From Thermoplasmatales archaeon (lineage in GTDB: Archaea > Thermoplasmatota > Thermoplasmata > Thermoplasmatales > Thermoplasmataceae): a DNA stretch of 64,000 bases. Both the position numbers and the translations under genes were made by a program. The notes beneath the pieces were generated by a model. That model did no database searches. It was given only the letters and a program-made list of their open reading frames with translations, and was not told the origin of the DNA. Within the stretch, counting starts at the first letter, position 1; each line of letters begins with the position of its first letter. This document shows positions 15,306-24,283 of this stretch, in pieces. The DNA lies in contig JACWAH010000010.1 of assembly GCA_014874365.1 (NCBI GenBank), positions 1 to 64,000 of the forward strand, in the 5' to 3' direction.

Positions 15306-18242
15306 CTATCTCTTCCGTGTTCTCAGAACGACAACTGTGCTGACTGCAGCTATGGCAAGTAGTACGACTGCTATGACTGCTATGACTGCTATGTCAGAAA
15401 TTGGAAATGAGGAGGGTATTGATACTGTTTTTAGGTCTATTGCAAGATTCTTATCTACACCAGGATTAAGGGTAAAGTTGCTGTAATAGGTTTTGAAACC
15501 ACTTTGCGAAGCAACCACATGATACGTTCCATTTGCAACCGATACATTGAAATGACCTGACGATGACACGGATATTGATTTTCCATTAATCGTGAGTGCT
15601 GCATTGCTGGGAGATAAGGTTCCGGTAATGTATGCATAATGCAGAAAATTGGCACTCTCTGTTACATTATTTCCATTCACTGCTACATTGAAATGTGAGG
15701 TTGTTGTGTAATAACTGCTCAGGTTGGTTATGGTGAATGTGTATGCTCCGTTGGTCAGCATGAAGGTAATATTTGTCGGTGAGTCCCCTTGGCCAGATAT
15801 ACCGGTTCCGTTCACATACCATGTGGTTCCTGATGGCAATCCGGATTCCGTGAAAACAACCACATATTTTTGAGGGGGGACTATTACTTCGTATTTTTCA
15901 AAGGAGGAGAGAGTGAAATTGACTGCAAGTTCCCTCCCCGGAAGCTTAAGCGTGAGGTTATATTTCCCCGGAGGTAGGAAAATTTCAAAGGAACCATTTA
16001 TCGACGCTGTCAAGCCATTGATCAGCATTGTTGAGTTCGTAGGTAGATCTCCTACAATCTGTCCAGGAGCTGCTGTCGTGTTAAAGCCGCGGTATTCTAA
16101 GACCCCCTCCCCCCAAGTAGAAACAAATAAGTTACCTCCTGAAGACGCGATACCAGTGACTATTGAGGAAACGATATTAAATTGAAGATTGTTCCAGTTA
16201 ACCCCATTATCTGTTGAAATATAAAGGCCGTTAGAAGTCGAAACTACTAAAGCCATTGTTCCCGCATAGTTTGTGAAAATCATATCCGTGACTGGGAATT
16301 GGTAGTAAGATGTATATGCCTCGCCACCCATAATTCCAATGCTCAGATTGAGGCTCCCCCCTACGTTATTAAAAGTCTGACCTCCATCCATACTCCTGAG
16401 TATTGATCCCGATGAAAAGTAACCTGTCCCTACAAAAATTATACTATCGTTCTCAGGATCCACGGCAATTGAATCTAAGTGAATTAGCGGGGCCCCATCT
16501 CTGGTCCAACTCCCACTTTTCAGATTGCCCAAAAAAAGTCCCGTCGAAGTGGCAACAAAGACCTTGCTGTTGTTGACTGGGTCTAATGCGACTGCAGTCT
16601 CACCCTTAGGACTTCCGTTCATGATCGTCCAGTTATAACCCCAGTTATTACTTACAAAGAGACCGGTCTCGGTGGCGAGGTAAACGGTATTTGGATTCTT
16701 TGAATCGGTCGCAAATCCCTGAGGATAATATATTCCAGGGTCCGTGGGAGTAAAGGGCCCGACTGTTATCCATGATTGTCCAGAGGTATTTGAAAGCTTG
16801 AGAACTCCTGAAGTAAAGAAATAGACTAAAGTTGAGTTTTCTGGATTTATTGCAACACTACCTCCTTCTCCCGGCCAGTTACCCTCGCTGGGATAGTTTG
16901 TTTGCCAGGTTCTACCGTAATTCAGTGAGTACAGCGAGGAGTAGTCTTGTATAGGTACTTGAAGCTCACTTCCTCCATTGGCTGCTGCAACGCCCATAAG
17001 CATGGACACGTTAAGAGATCCGCTTAGACACATCCAATTCGCACCTAAGTTGCCAGTAACGAATAGCCCTTGATCAGAACCTATGAAAACTTTTGATCCA
17101 TTAAGAGGATCACTCCATACTAACCGATTGTCGGTACCCAGGGACATAGTTGTAAAGGATGATCCACCGTTGTGCGAAACATAAGCGAATCCCTGCCCTG
17201 TCAGATAGAGGGTCGAGTGGTTCTGGTAGTCGAAAGCTACCGACCTAGCCACCAGACCAGAATTAGACGTGAAATCTGTATAGTTTGCCCAATTTTTTCC
17301 ACCATCCGTTGATTTCCAAAGGGTCGGCATGTTTCCATCATTTAAATCTGAATAAGCAAGGTAAACCTCCGTTTCATTCCAAGGGACAACATTTATTGAC
17401 CACGCAAGCCCTACATTCGCAAAACTTGAGAAGTCAGATACGACTTTCCACGTGTTACCGGAATTTGAAGTGAAGTAAACATTTCCTTCCCAATCGACGG
17501 AGTATGCCGCCGTACCGTTGAAGGTGGCAGATACCGCAAAAAACGGAACAGAGGTCTTTAGGGAAACGTGCCAGGTGCTTCCAAAGTTAGAAGAAACGGC
17601 CACACCGTCATAGGTCGGCAGGTACACTTCATTACCTCCGACTGAAAAATCGAAACCCATTAAAAATGGCGCTGTTTTAAACCAGTGAATTCCTCCATCC
17701 ACGGTCTTGTAAACGCCTCCAGTGAATGTGGATGCCAAAAGCATGTTTGGATCACTTTGGTTCATTACTAGTGAGTCTATTATTGTACAGTTTAAACCAT
17801 AGTCCACAGGATGCCAGCTATTTCCGCCATTTACCGTCTTATAGATCCCTCCAGAACCGCCGGGACCTGAGAAACTGGGGCCGTAACCCGAGCCAAGAAA
17901 CATGATGTTTGGATTCGACCAGTCAACAGCAAGAGATGAAATCTTTCCAGAACTATTTATGAAATTGTAGATATTATTTGGTCCCAACGGTGTCCATGGA
18001 TAATTACCATTAATTCCCTGAGAATATGTCAGGTTAGCTAGGAAATTGGTTGAACTAACTAGCAAATCTGGAGAATCGTGACCATTCATCTGGGCGTCTG
18101 CTATAACAGAATTCTGATGGGTACCCTTCCATGGTCCTACGTTGTTAGGTTGATAGACAGAAATGATCAGTGCAAAAAGGATTATTAGAATGATACAACG
18201 TTTTTTGAGCCGATTTCTACCAGATTCGGATTTAAAGGTCAT
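15306..18242 (-). CDS. Large surface protein with BNR/sialidase-type beta-propeller repeats
   Basis: A 978-residue exported protein. A basic N terminus and one hydrophobic stretch (about 16-31) act as signal or anchor. About 80-740 contains many repeats of the BNR/Ycf48 kind: SxDGGxxW, VNGGNSWH, TNLGANW and SDNGVNW, separated by strands. This indicates one or two seven-bladed or ten-bladed propellers. About 800-940 carries FTESGLPSGTTWYVNG, frequent in Thermoplasmatales surface proteins, and a PEGA-like segment. A C-terminal membrane helix (about 950-972) ends in RTRKR, so the bulk faces outside. There are many N-x-S/T glycosylation sites. It is probably a cell-surface binding or glycan-interacting protein; enzymatic sialidase activity is not supported. 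Confidence 0.85.
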   Translation of the reverse strand: MTFKSESGRNRLKKRCIILIILFALIISVYQPNNVGPWKGTHQNSVIADAQMNGHDSPDLLVSSTNFLANLTYSQGINGNYPWTPLGPNNIYNFINSSGKISSLAVDWSNPNIMFLGSGYGPSFSGPGGSGGIYKTVNGGNSWHPVDYGLNCTIIDSLVMNQSDPNMLLASTFTGGVYKTVDGGIHWFKTAPFLMGFDFSVGGNEVYLPTYDGVAVSSNFGSTWHVSLKTSVPFFAVSATFNGTAAYSVDWEGNVYFTSNSGNTWKVVSDFSSFANVGLAWSINVVPWNETEVYLAYSDLNDGNMPTLWKSTDGGKNWANYTDFTSNSGLVARSVAFDYQNHSTLYLTGQGFAYVSHNGGSSFTTMSLGTDNRLVWSDPLNGSKVFIGSDQGLFVTGNLGANWMCLSGSLNVSMLMGVAAANGGSELQVPIQDYSSLYSLNYGRTWQTNYPSEGNWPGEGGSVAINPENSTLVYFFTSGVLKLSNTSGQSWITVGPFTPTDPGIYYPQGFATDSKNPNTVYLATETGLFVSNNWGYNWTIMNGSPKGETAVALDPVNNSKVFVATSTGLFLGNLKSGSWTRDGAPLIHLDSIAVDPENDSIIFVGTGYFSSGSILRSMDGGQTFNNVGGSLNLSIGIMGGEAYTSYYQFPVTDMIFTNYAGTMALVVSTSNGLYISTDNGVNWNNLQFNIVSSIVTGIASSGGNLFVSTWGEGVLEYRGFNTTAAPGQIVGDLPTNSTMLINGLTASINGSFEIFLPPGKYNLTLKLPGRELAVNFTLSSFEKYEVIVPPQKYVVVFTESGLPSGTTWYVNGTGISGQGDSPTNITFMLTNGAYTFTITNLSSYYTTTSHFNVAVNGNNVTESANFLHYAYITGTLSPSNAALTINGKSISVSSSGHFNVSVANGTYHVVASQSGFKTYYSNFTLNPGVDKNLAIDLKTVSIPSSFPISDIAVIAVIAVVLLAIAAVSTVVVLRTRKR

Positions 18243-18260
18243 TTCCCACTTTCTCCCTAG

Positions 18261-18287
18261 TATTTATATCCCCTTTATTTAAATAAG
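18261..18287 (-). promoter_or_regulatory. Promoter of the propeller surface-protein gene
   Basis: Two TATA-like boxes are read on the minus strand: TTATTTAAATAA (about 18275-18286) and a second AT-rich box at 18261-18270, before the ATG at 18242. A purine-rich GGGAGAAAGTGGG directly precedes the start codon. Confidence 0.45.
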
Positions 18288-18315
18288 TCATCTATCAGTA
18301 TTGACCTTCAAGTGA

Positions 18316-18400
18316 GGATTCTGAATAACTTCTTGAATCCTTCGATCTTTAATCAATAAGTGATGAATCGTGGGCAAATACACACATTAATGGCGTTTTC
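18316..18400 (-). repeat. Dispersed 85-bp repeat, copy 2
   Basis: The inverted counterpart of 46-130, about 81 percent identical without gaps. It lies 30-35 bp upstream of the TATA boxes of the surface-protein gene starting at 18242, the place where an archaeal activator would bind. Confidence 0.75.
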
Positions 18401-18407
18401 ATTCCAT

Positions 18408-18476
18408 GAATAAATGTGTCTTTTACCGATTCTTGGCAAAGCCGGGTAAAGCACAGGAGTGATATGGAATCCTCAA
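18408..18476 (-). repeat. Dispersed ~69-bp repeat, shared with 45863-45931
   Basis: It reads on the minus strand as TTGAGGATTCC, 13 bases, GCTTTACCC, 9 bases, AAGAATCGGTA, 7 bases, CATTTATTC. These blocks have identical spacing to the plus-strand copy at 45863-45931, and about 53 of 69 bases match. TTTACC and GGTAAA can pair. It continues directly into the 85-bp repeat on its downstream side. Confidence 0.65.
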
Positions 18477-18507
18477 AGAAATATTGAAGATCATTTAGCA
18501 ATAATCC

Positions 18508-18843
18508 TTGCGTCATATGACGTATAAAAAACTAAACCACAGTCCGTATTATAAGTCATGCGAGCTGAGATGGGTATGTTGCAGGTTAAACCCAGAGAAT
18601 GCCGGTTTTTGGTCTGGTTCAGGCGGATATCGGCTATGTTATTACCGATCCAGGCTCAGTACTGCACAGTGGGTGAATCTGATGAGAAGAAATATGCATG
18701 AATACATACAATTTGGTGGCACCGAGAAGTCTTTTTTCCTTTTGGCCAAAAGCAATGCAGAACCATTAACTGGAGCCCTAAAGATGGGCAATCTACAGGG
18801 ATTCTCCACAATTTACGGAATACTCAGGAGGCATTCGAAGTGA
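18508..18843 (+). CDS. Doubtful small ORF upstream of SDR gene, 111 aa
   Basis: An open frame of 111 residues, rich in Cys, Tyr and Arg, with no recognised domain. Its stop overlaps the GTG of the SDR gene at 18840 and its 3' part contains that gene's ribosome-binding site. A second frame in the same DNA also has protein-like stretches. The segment may be a decayed gene. I would not rely on it. Confidence 0.2.
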   Translation: MRHMTYKKLNHSPYYKSCELRWVCCRLNPENAGFWSGSGGYRLCYYRSRLSTAQWVNLMRRNMHEYIQFGGTEKSFFLLAKSNAEPLTGALKMGNLQGFSTIYGILRRHSK

Positions 18844-19766
18844 CGACTGGGAAGAGTCTGGAGGGCAAATGTGCCCTTGTGGCCGGTGCAACAAGAGGTG
18901 CTGGCAGAGCTATTGCAATATCCCTTGCAGAAGCAGGGGCTTTTGTATATGCATCTGGAAGAAGCAGCCGAGTAGATGGCCCTTCAGATATGGGTCGTCC
19001 GGAAACGATTGAGGAAACCGCAGACATGATTCATGATGCAGGTGGTGAGGGAGAATCTGTCAGAGTGGACCACTGCAGTTCAAGCGAAGTCGATGGATTA
19101 GTCCATAAGATCAGCAGCGAGAAAGGGAGACTGGACATACTGGTCAACAACATCTTTGGAGGGCATCCGTTTTCTGAGTGGGATAAGAAGCTATGGGAAC
19201 ATGACTTAACCAAAGGGTTCACAATGCTTCGATATGGAGTTGGCACTCATCTCATAACATGTACTAAGGCCATTCCGCTGATGCTTAAAACAGGAAACGG
19301 ACTCATAGTCGAGATAACGGACGGTACTTCAGAATATAACAGAAATTTTAGGAGGGATGTTGGTTTCTATTACGACCTTGTTAAGGCCAACGTGGAGAGA
19401 ATTACCGTGGGTCTGGCTGCAGAGCTGAAAAACGAGTCAGTAACTGCGGTTGCCGTAACACCAGGATGGATGCGTTCAGAACAGATGCTTGAAAACTTTG
19501 GAGTCTCGGAGTCAAACTGGAGAAATGCACTGTCCAGGGTTCCCCACTTCTGCATATCCGAGTCTCCTTTCTTTGTTGCCCGTGGCATAGTTGCACTCGC
19601 AGCTGATCCAGACAAGAAAGGGTGGAGCGGCAAAGTACTTTCCAGCTACAACCTGGCAACCGAGTATGGAGTAAGGGACATAGATGGTTCCCAACCAGAC
19701 TGCTGGAGGTACGTCGTCGAAGTTGAGGAGAAGGGACTGCCTGCTGATGCTACTGGATACAGATGA
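18840..19766 (+). CDS. Short-chain dehydrogenase/reductase
   Basis: A classical SDR of 308 residues. The cofactor motif is AGATRGAGRAIA (TGxxxGxG-like) near residue 15, followed by YASGRSSR, which suits NADP. LDILVNNIFGG is the NNAG-equivalent and YYDLVKAN supplies the catalytic Tyr-x-x-x-Lys. VTPGWMRS follows. The C-terminal 50 residues, with a Trp/Tyr-rich end, are longer than average. The start is GTG, preceded by AGGAGG (18826-18831) at eight bases. A methyltransferase gene follows 31 bp downstream on the same strand. The substrate is unknown. Confidence 0.88.
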   Translation: MTTGKSLEGKCALVAGATRGAGRAIAISLAEAGAFVYASGRSSRVDGPSDMGRPETIEETADMIHDAGGEGESVRVDHCSSSEVDGLVHKISSEKGRLDILVNNIFGGHPFSEWDKKLWEHDLTKGFTMLRYGVGTHLITCTKAIPLMLKTGNGLIVEITDGTSEYNRNFRRDVGFYYDLVKANVERITVGLAAELKNESVTAVAVTPGWMRSEQMLENFGVSESNWRNALSRVPHFCISESPFFVARGIVALAADPDKKGWSGKVLSSYNLATEYGVRDIDGSQPDCWRYVVEVEEKGLPADATGYR

Positions 19767-19797
19767 AAATCCTGCAAGTTGCAGAGCTTGAAAAGGA

Positions 19798-20535
19798 ATG
19801 ATGCACATGAAACCTGAAAGAAGAAAAACGCTGAGTTCACTGGATTCATTGATAGAGCTTTTGGGGAACAGGGCAAAACCGGAGATTCCCTTTATTTCGA
19901 AGGTAACTGGGCGCCCTCCGGATGAAGTGTCTGCAACAGTTGAAAGAATAACTGATCACACAAGAATTATTGTCAAACATTGTGAAAAAATAAACCTGAC
20001 GGGCAGATATTATTACGCGCAGTTTCCAGCCCCCATTGAACTCTTCGCATTGGTAGTGCTCTCCCGGCCAAACAATGGCATCGAAAGCGGCGTTTCTTCG
20101 GGAGTTTCTTCTACGTTCATGCTCCTGGGCATGGAAGAGAACAAATTCGGCAACCTTCACTCCATGGACTTTCCCGTTTCTAGAACTAAGGCCAGAGGCG
20201 GAGAGCCATGGGGTCTACCACAGGGAATGGCGTCAGGTTGGGCAGTACCTGATGAAATAAGGTCGAACTGGGACCTGCGCCTGGGAAAATCAGAAGAATT
20301 ACTTGGACCGCTACTTGAAGAGATTGGAACGCTGGACTTTTACTGCCACGACAGCCCTGTGGACGACAGGCATTTCGAATTCGAAATGAACACAATTAAA
20401 AATTACCTGAGACCGGGTTCCTTGGTGGTAGCCGACAATACAAACAAAAGGATTTTCGACAATACGGCTGCTTCTCTTGGTACTAAAGCATACTATCGTA
20501 GAAAGTCGAGTTTAGGGGCATTTATGGTGGCCTGA
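19798..20535 (+). CDS. Class I SAM-dependent methyltransferase, Methyltransf_24-like
   Basis: The 245 residues contain an N-terminal helical part and a class I methyltransferase fold. GIESGVSSGVSSTFML occupies the SAM-binding position, HSMDFP is the acidic strand end, LDFYCHDSPVDDRHFEFEM fits motif IV with the D-S/Y-DxxH pattern of catechol-type O-methyltransferase relatives, and YLRPGSLVVADN follows. It sits directly after the SDR gene, so the two may modify the same small molecule. The substrate is unknown. Confidence 0.75.
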   Translation: MMHMKPERRKTLSSLDSLIELLGNRAKPEIPFISKVTGRPPDEVSATVERITDHTRIIVKHCEKINLTGRYYYAQFPAPIELFALVVLSRPNNGIESGVSSGVSSTFMLLGMEENKFGNLHSMDFPVSRTKARGGEPWGLPQGMASGWAVPDEIRSNWDLRLGKSEELLGPLLEEIGTLDFYCHDSPVDDRHFEFEMNTIKNYLRPGSLVVADNTNKRIFDNTAASLGTKAYYRRKSSLGAFMVA

Positions 20536-20626
20536 TCTGTTTTTCATTTTCCTCAGTTTTTGTCCTGCTCCCTTAATATTAAGACCGGGTTGACTAATAA
20601 GGAATTTATTATATTAAAGGGAAGAA

Positions 20627-20854
20627 ATGGCAGTTACTTCAGGATCCAAACTCGATGCTGGCTGTGGAACAGGACGATCTGTCGGGTACTTTGGTAGGAA
20701 AGGGTAAGGTCTCACGGGGATAGATAACCCACAGGCAATGCTGGATATTGCAATCAAAGAAAACCCTGGGACTCAGTTCATGGTGATGGATATGAGGGAT
20801 CACGAATTTCCTTCCGATCACTTCAACAGCAATTATATCCAGTTAGGTGAATAA
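20627..20854 (+). pseudogene. Broken SAM-dependent methyltransferase fragment
   Basis: From the ATG at 20627 the frame reads through LDAGCGTGRSVGYFGRKG, the classical SAM-binding motif I. It meets an in-frame TAA at 20705-20707, then continues as GLTGIDNPQAMLDIAIKENP and MVMDMRDHEFP, typical motif II and III segments. It ends at TAA 20852-20854, far short of a full domain of about 200 residues. One nonsense mutation and a 3' truncation are visible. It is a dead relic. Confidence 0.75.
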
Positions 20855-21466
<612 letters not shown>

Positions 21467-21640
21467 GTTGGTGGTGCGGCAAAAATGGTGTGACTGTATT
21501 TAATGGTAATGTGCGGTTTTGTTAAGTCACAACTTGACGCATTCTGGATTATCATATTGTCAGTAAGGATTCCTTCAAAGCTTAAAAGGAGTCGCCAGTT
21601 AAAAATACCCTTATTACATGGGCAGGAAGCACCCACGAAT

Positions 21641-21714
21641 GGGCTTGTGGTCCAGTTGGTCATGACATCGCTCTCACACAGCGAAGATCGCCGGTTCGAA
21701 TCCGGCCAAGCCCA
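21641..21714 (+). tRNA. tRNA-Val (anticodon CAC)
   Basis: A cloverleaf with acceptor GGGCTTG/CAAGCCC and discriminator A. The anticodon stem TCGCT/AGCGA surrounds the loop CTCACAC. The T-loop is TTCGAAT. There is no intron. Confidence 0.95.
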
Positions 21715-21800
21715 CTACCATTAGTGCAGTAATAGCCAGGATTTAATTTTGAAGGAACAACAGTTTAAAAAAAGGCAAGAGTTTTGGAAAATTAACATGA

Positions 21801-21875
21801 TGCTCCGACCGGGATTTGGACCCGAGTCGCCGGCTTGAAAGGCCGGTATGCTTGGCCGGACTACACTATCGGAGC
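21801..21875 (-). tRNA. tRNA-Glu (anticodon UUC)
   Basis: A minus-strand cloverleaf with acceptor GCTCCGA/TCGGAGC. The anticodon stem CCGGC/GCCGG surrounds the loop CTTTCAA (anticodon TTC). The T-arm is CGGGTCCAAATCCCG. It is the third tRNA in a 500-bp cluster with two tRNA-Val genes. Confidence 0.95.
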
Positions 21876-21977
21876 GCTCTCGCCCTTTAGGCACCGAGCT
21901 TATATTTATCTTTCTCCGACCTGAATTTTTTCTAAAGCGGATTCAATTTAAACATACCTATACAGATAAGAAAATAT

Positions 21978-23009
21978 TCAGAAATCCACCCTGTAACGCA
22001 GGATTGCGCAAAATCCGCCAAACTTACCAAGCACAATCCCAGGTTCATCTCTGGAACTGAATATAAAAGCCTTTGCACCAAAGCGTTCAGCAAGATTCAG
22101 TAAGGAAACTCCAGTTTCAGATCGAAATTCATCCTCGGTAATCAGTAAAGTTTCGACTGCAGACCTCTCAAGAAGATTTCTCACGGCTTCAACTCCGTAT
22201 GCAGCCAGCCCTTTCTTTGCGATCTCACGCAGAAAAACCTGCAACAGTTTTTGCTCGCTCGCCAGCCTGCTCTGGGCCAATATTTTTCCGGATTCTTCAG
22301 TTTCAAGGAATGTGTAGATCGCCCCTTCGTCGATCCTGTCAGAAGGAAACGTTTCAATCTTGAATGATGCAGATTTCGATGAAAGGAATTCCTTCAACCT
22401 GTTTCTAACCATTCCAGGCCCAAGGATTATAACTGTTTCAGTGCCAGTAGCCGGAAGAGCCTTCACAATGTCCTCAAAGTAGCTTTTCTCATTAAAGGAT
22501 GAATTAAACATCTTTCCGCTCTTTCCGGAGTATATCCTCGCAAGAACGTTGATTCCGTAACTCTTGTTTTGGGAAACCAGGCAAAATTCGTCATCCAGTA
22601 CGACAAATACTGTCTTCTTATCTATCCTGTCAAGACTTTCTGTGAGCAGACCCCTGGATGTTGAATCCCACTGTTTTGACCTGAGCTCCACGATTTCTCC
22701 AACAGCCAGGTAGATCGACTGATGCTCGTTAATGAGGTCTTCTGTCCCCTCCATAACCTTCCCGAGTATCTTGAGCTTGTCAGTGAAGCTCATGAACTCC
22801 ACCTTTTCCACGGAAATGACAATGTGAACGGGTTTTCTTTGTGTCTCCTTAGCCCTTATCATGTCCTCCTTCCTTTCCTCTCTCCTGAAGACTGTGCTGC
22901 CCACCAGGTCTCCTACACGTATTATGTTGGAAAGGTACCACAGGTCATTATCATCGTCCGGTACGAGGGATACAAATTCAGAGAATTTCTTGCCACCAAC
23001 TACCCGCAT
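21978..23009 (-). CDS. pelA: Pelota homologue, ribosome rescue factor aPelota
   Basis: It recognises stalled archaeal ribosomes with empty A sites and, with aABCE1, splits them; it is related to eRF1. The 343 residues show the three-domain layout: an N-terminal Sm-like domain with DLWYLSNIIRVGDLVGSTVFR, a central domain starting FVVLDDEFCLV, and a C-terminal L7Ae-like domain with GLAAYGVEAVRNLLE and LITEDEF. There is no GGQ motif, as expected for pelota. It is monocistronic and lies downstream of the ubiX promoter region. Confidence 0.94.
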   Translation of the reverse strand: MRVVGGKKFSEFVSLVPDDDNDLWYLSNIIRVGDLVGSTVFRREERKEDMIRAKETQRKPVHIVISVEKVEFMSFTDKLKILGKVMEGTEDLINEHQSIYLAVGEIVELRSKQWDSTSRGLLTESLDRIDKKTVFVVLDDEFCLVSQNKSYGINVLARIYSGKSGKMFNSSFNEKSYFEDIVKALPATGTETVIILGPGMVRNRLKEFLSSKSASFKIETFPSDRIDEGAIYTFLETEESGKILAQSRLASEQKLLQVFLREIAKKGLAAYGVEAVRNLLERSAVETLLITEDEFRSETGVSLLNLAERFGAKAFIFSSRDEPGIVLGKFGGFCAILRYRVDF

Positions 23010-23107
23010 TTAACGCGAGTCAGATACATTACACGTATCTTAAGGGTTTGCTACCCACCAGACTGGAAAAACAAAATCGAATAACCTGGCAATACTTAAA
23101 AGGAAAA

Positions 23108-23668
23108 TCAGAGCCCTTCCCAGCGGGAAGTGAGATCGTTGGGAATGCCAATATTGTCAAGCACTCTTGCAATCACAAAATTTATCATGTCGTCAACGGA
23201 TTTTGGCTTGTTGTAGAATGCAGGCATGAATGGCAGCACAGAGACCCCATTGACAGAAAGTTTGAGCATGTTTTCCAGCGTTATGGAGCTCAACGGGGTT
23301 TCCCTTGGTACTATGACAAATTTCCTTTTCTCCTTGAGCGCAACCGATGCTACCCTGGTAATCAGCGAATCCGAAATGCCCGACGCTATCTTTGAAAGTG
23401 TTGAAATTGAGCATGGAATGATTACGAGCGAATCGAAAATAAAACTCCCAGAACTTACCCGTGCTCCAACATCTGAATCATCATAAACGCTGGTAGAGAG
23501 TTCCTCTATCTCGGACTTGTCCATTCCTGTTTCGAATGAAAATACTTTTGCGGAATTCTCGCTCATGATCAGGTGAACTTCCTGGTTCTTCAGGTAAGAA
23601 AGAAACCGGTACGCGAGTATGCTCCCTGATGCGCCAGTGACACCCACCACAATCTTTTTCTTGTTCAT
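23108..23668 (-). CDS. ubiX: Flavin prenyltransferase UbiX family
   Basis: It joins dimethylallyl phosphate to FMN to make prenylated FMN, the cofactor of UbiD-type decarboxylases. The 186 residues match the family: VVGVTGASGSILAYRFL for FMN binding, IIPCSISTLSKIASGISDSLITRVASV, and VPRETPLSSITLENMLKLS. The expected UbiD partner is not in this window. It starts six bases after the stop of the preceding anchored-protein gene (23675-24238), so the two are likely cotranscribed. Confidence 0.94.
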   Translation of the reverse strand: MNKKKIVVGVTGASGSILAYRFLSYLKNQEVHLIMSENSAKVFSFETGMDKSEIEELSTSVYDDSDVGARVSSGSFIFDSLVIIPCSISTLSKIASGISDSLITRVASVALKEKRKFVIVPRETPLSSITLENMLKLSVNGVSVLPFMPAFYNKPKSVDDMINFVIARVLDNIGIPNDLTSRWEGL

Positions 23669-23674
23669 TCAAGC

Positions 23675-24238
23675 CTACTTTTTCCTGTTGAATACATAAT
23701 ACAGGACAACTATCGAGGCAACTATTGCCCCAAGAATACCAAAGTAAATGTTATCCATACTCGAGTTGTTCTTGATAGGTACCGACCATGAAAAGCCTGG
23801 AAATGCGCCCGCATCAAGAGCCTGGATGTTGCTGTAGCCACTTATCTGGGAACTCTTGTTCTGGGTAATGTTGAAGGCCTTTGACATATTGGCTATCGAA
23901 GGAAAACCTATCGTGGTAAGGGCGGTAATGAGGGCCTGCCCGTACTGATTCATACCCTTATAGGAGAGATCGTAAACGATCAGGTACTGGGTGAGATTCG
24001 AAGACCAGTTATAGCTCACATAGCTTGAGTTATCGATTACGTCTTTGAAAAATGACTTCCACTCGGAGTCGACCACGGTGTAATGCACGCCATTCGAATT
24101 CTCGATGTAATAAGTTATACCGGGAAGCGTGCTCGGAGGCGGGGAAAGCGTGGGCGTGGCAGCAGCCGAAACTGAGGGCATTATTAGCAGCATCGCAAGC
24201 AAAGGGACGGCAATCAACAGGAATCTGGAGGTATTCAT
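23675..24238 (-). CDS. Small secreted protein with C-terminal membrane anchor
   Basis: The 187 residues have a signal peptide (about 1-26, ending SVSAAA), an extracytoplasmic region rich in Asn, Ser and Tyr with several N-x-S/T sites, and a membrane helix (about 162-183) ending in FNRKK. No family was recognised. It lies between the giant surface-protein gene and ubiX on the same strand. Its role is unknown; a surface or envelope component is likely. Confidence 0.75.
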   Translation of the reverse strand: MNTSRFLLIAVPLLAMLLIMPSVSAAATPTLSPPPSTLPGITYYIENSNGVHYTVVDSEWKSFFKDVIDNSSYVSYNWSSNLTQYLIVYDLSYKGMNQYGQALITALTTIGFPSIANMSKAFNITQNKSSQISGYSNIQALDAGAFPGFSWSVPIKNNSSMDNIYFGILGAIVASIVVLYYVFNRKK

Positions 24239-24283
24239 CTAGCCATGGTTTAACAAAACTGGCTAAATAATATTATTTGTCCA

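Noticed and set aside
15306-18242. Calling the propeller surface protein a sialidase
   Set aside because: BNR-like repeats are present, but the Arg triad and other catalytic residues of sialidases were not recognised. Repeats of this kind occur in many non-enzymatic propellers.
46-18400. Interpreting the inverted 85-bp repeats as ends of an 18-kb transposon
   Set aside because: The interval is full of housekeeping genes and tRNA-Thr, there is no transposase or target duplication, and the copies are only about 81 percent identical.
18508-18843. Treating the 111-codon ORF as a firm gene
   Set aside because: No family, no clear start signal, and its 3' end serves as ribosome-binding site for the SDR gene; kept only as doubtful.
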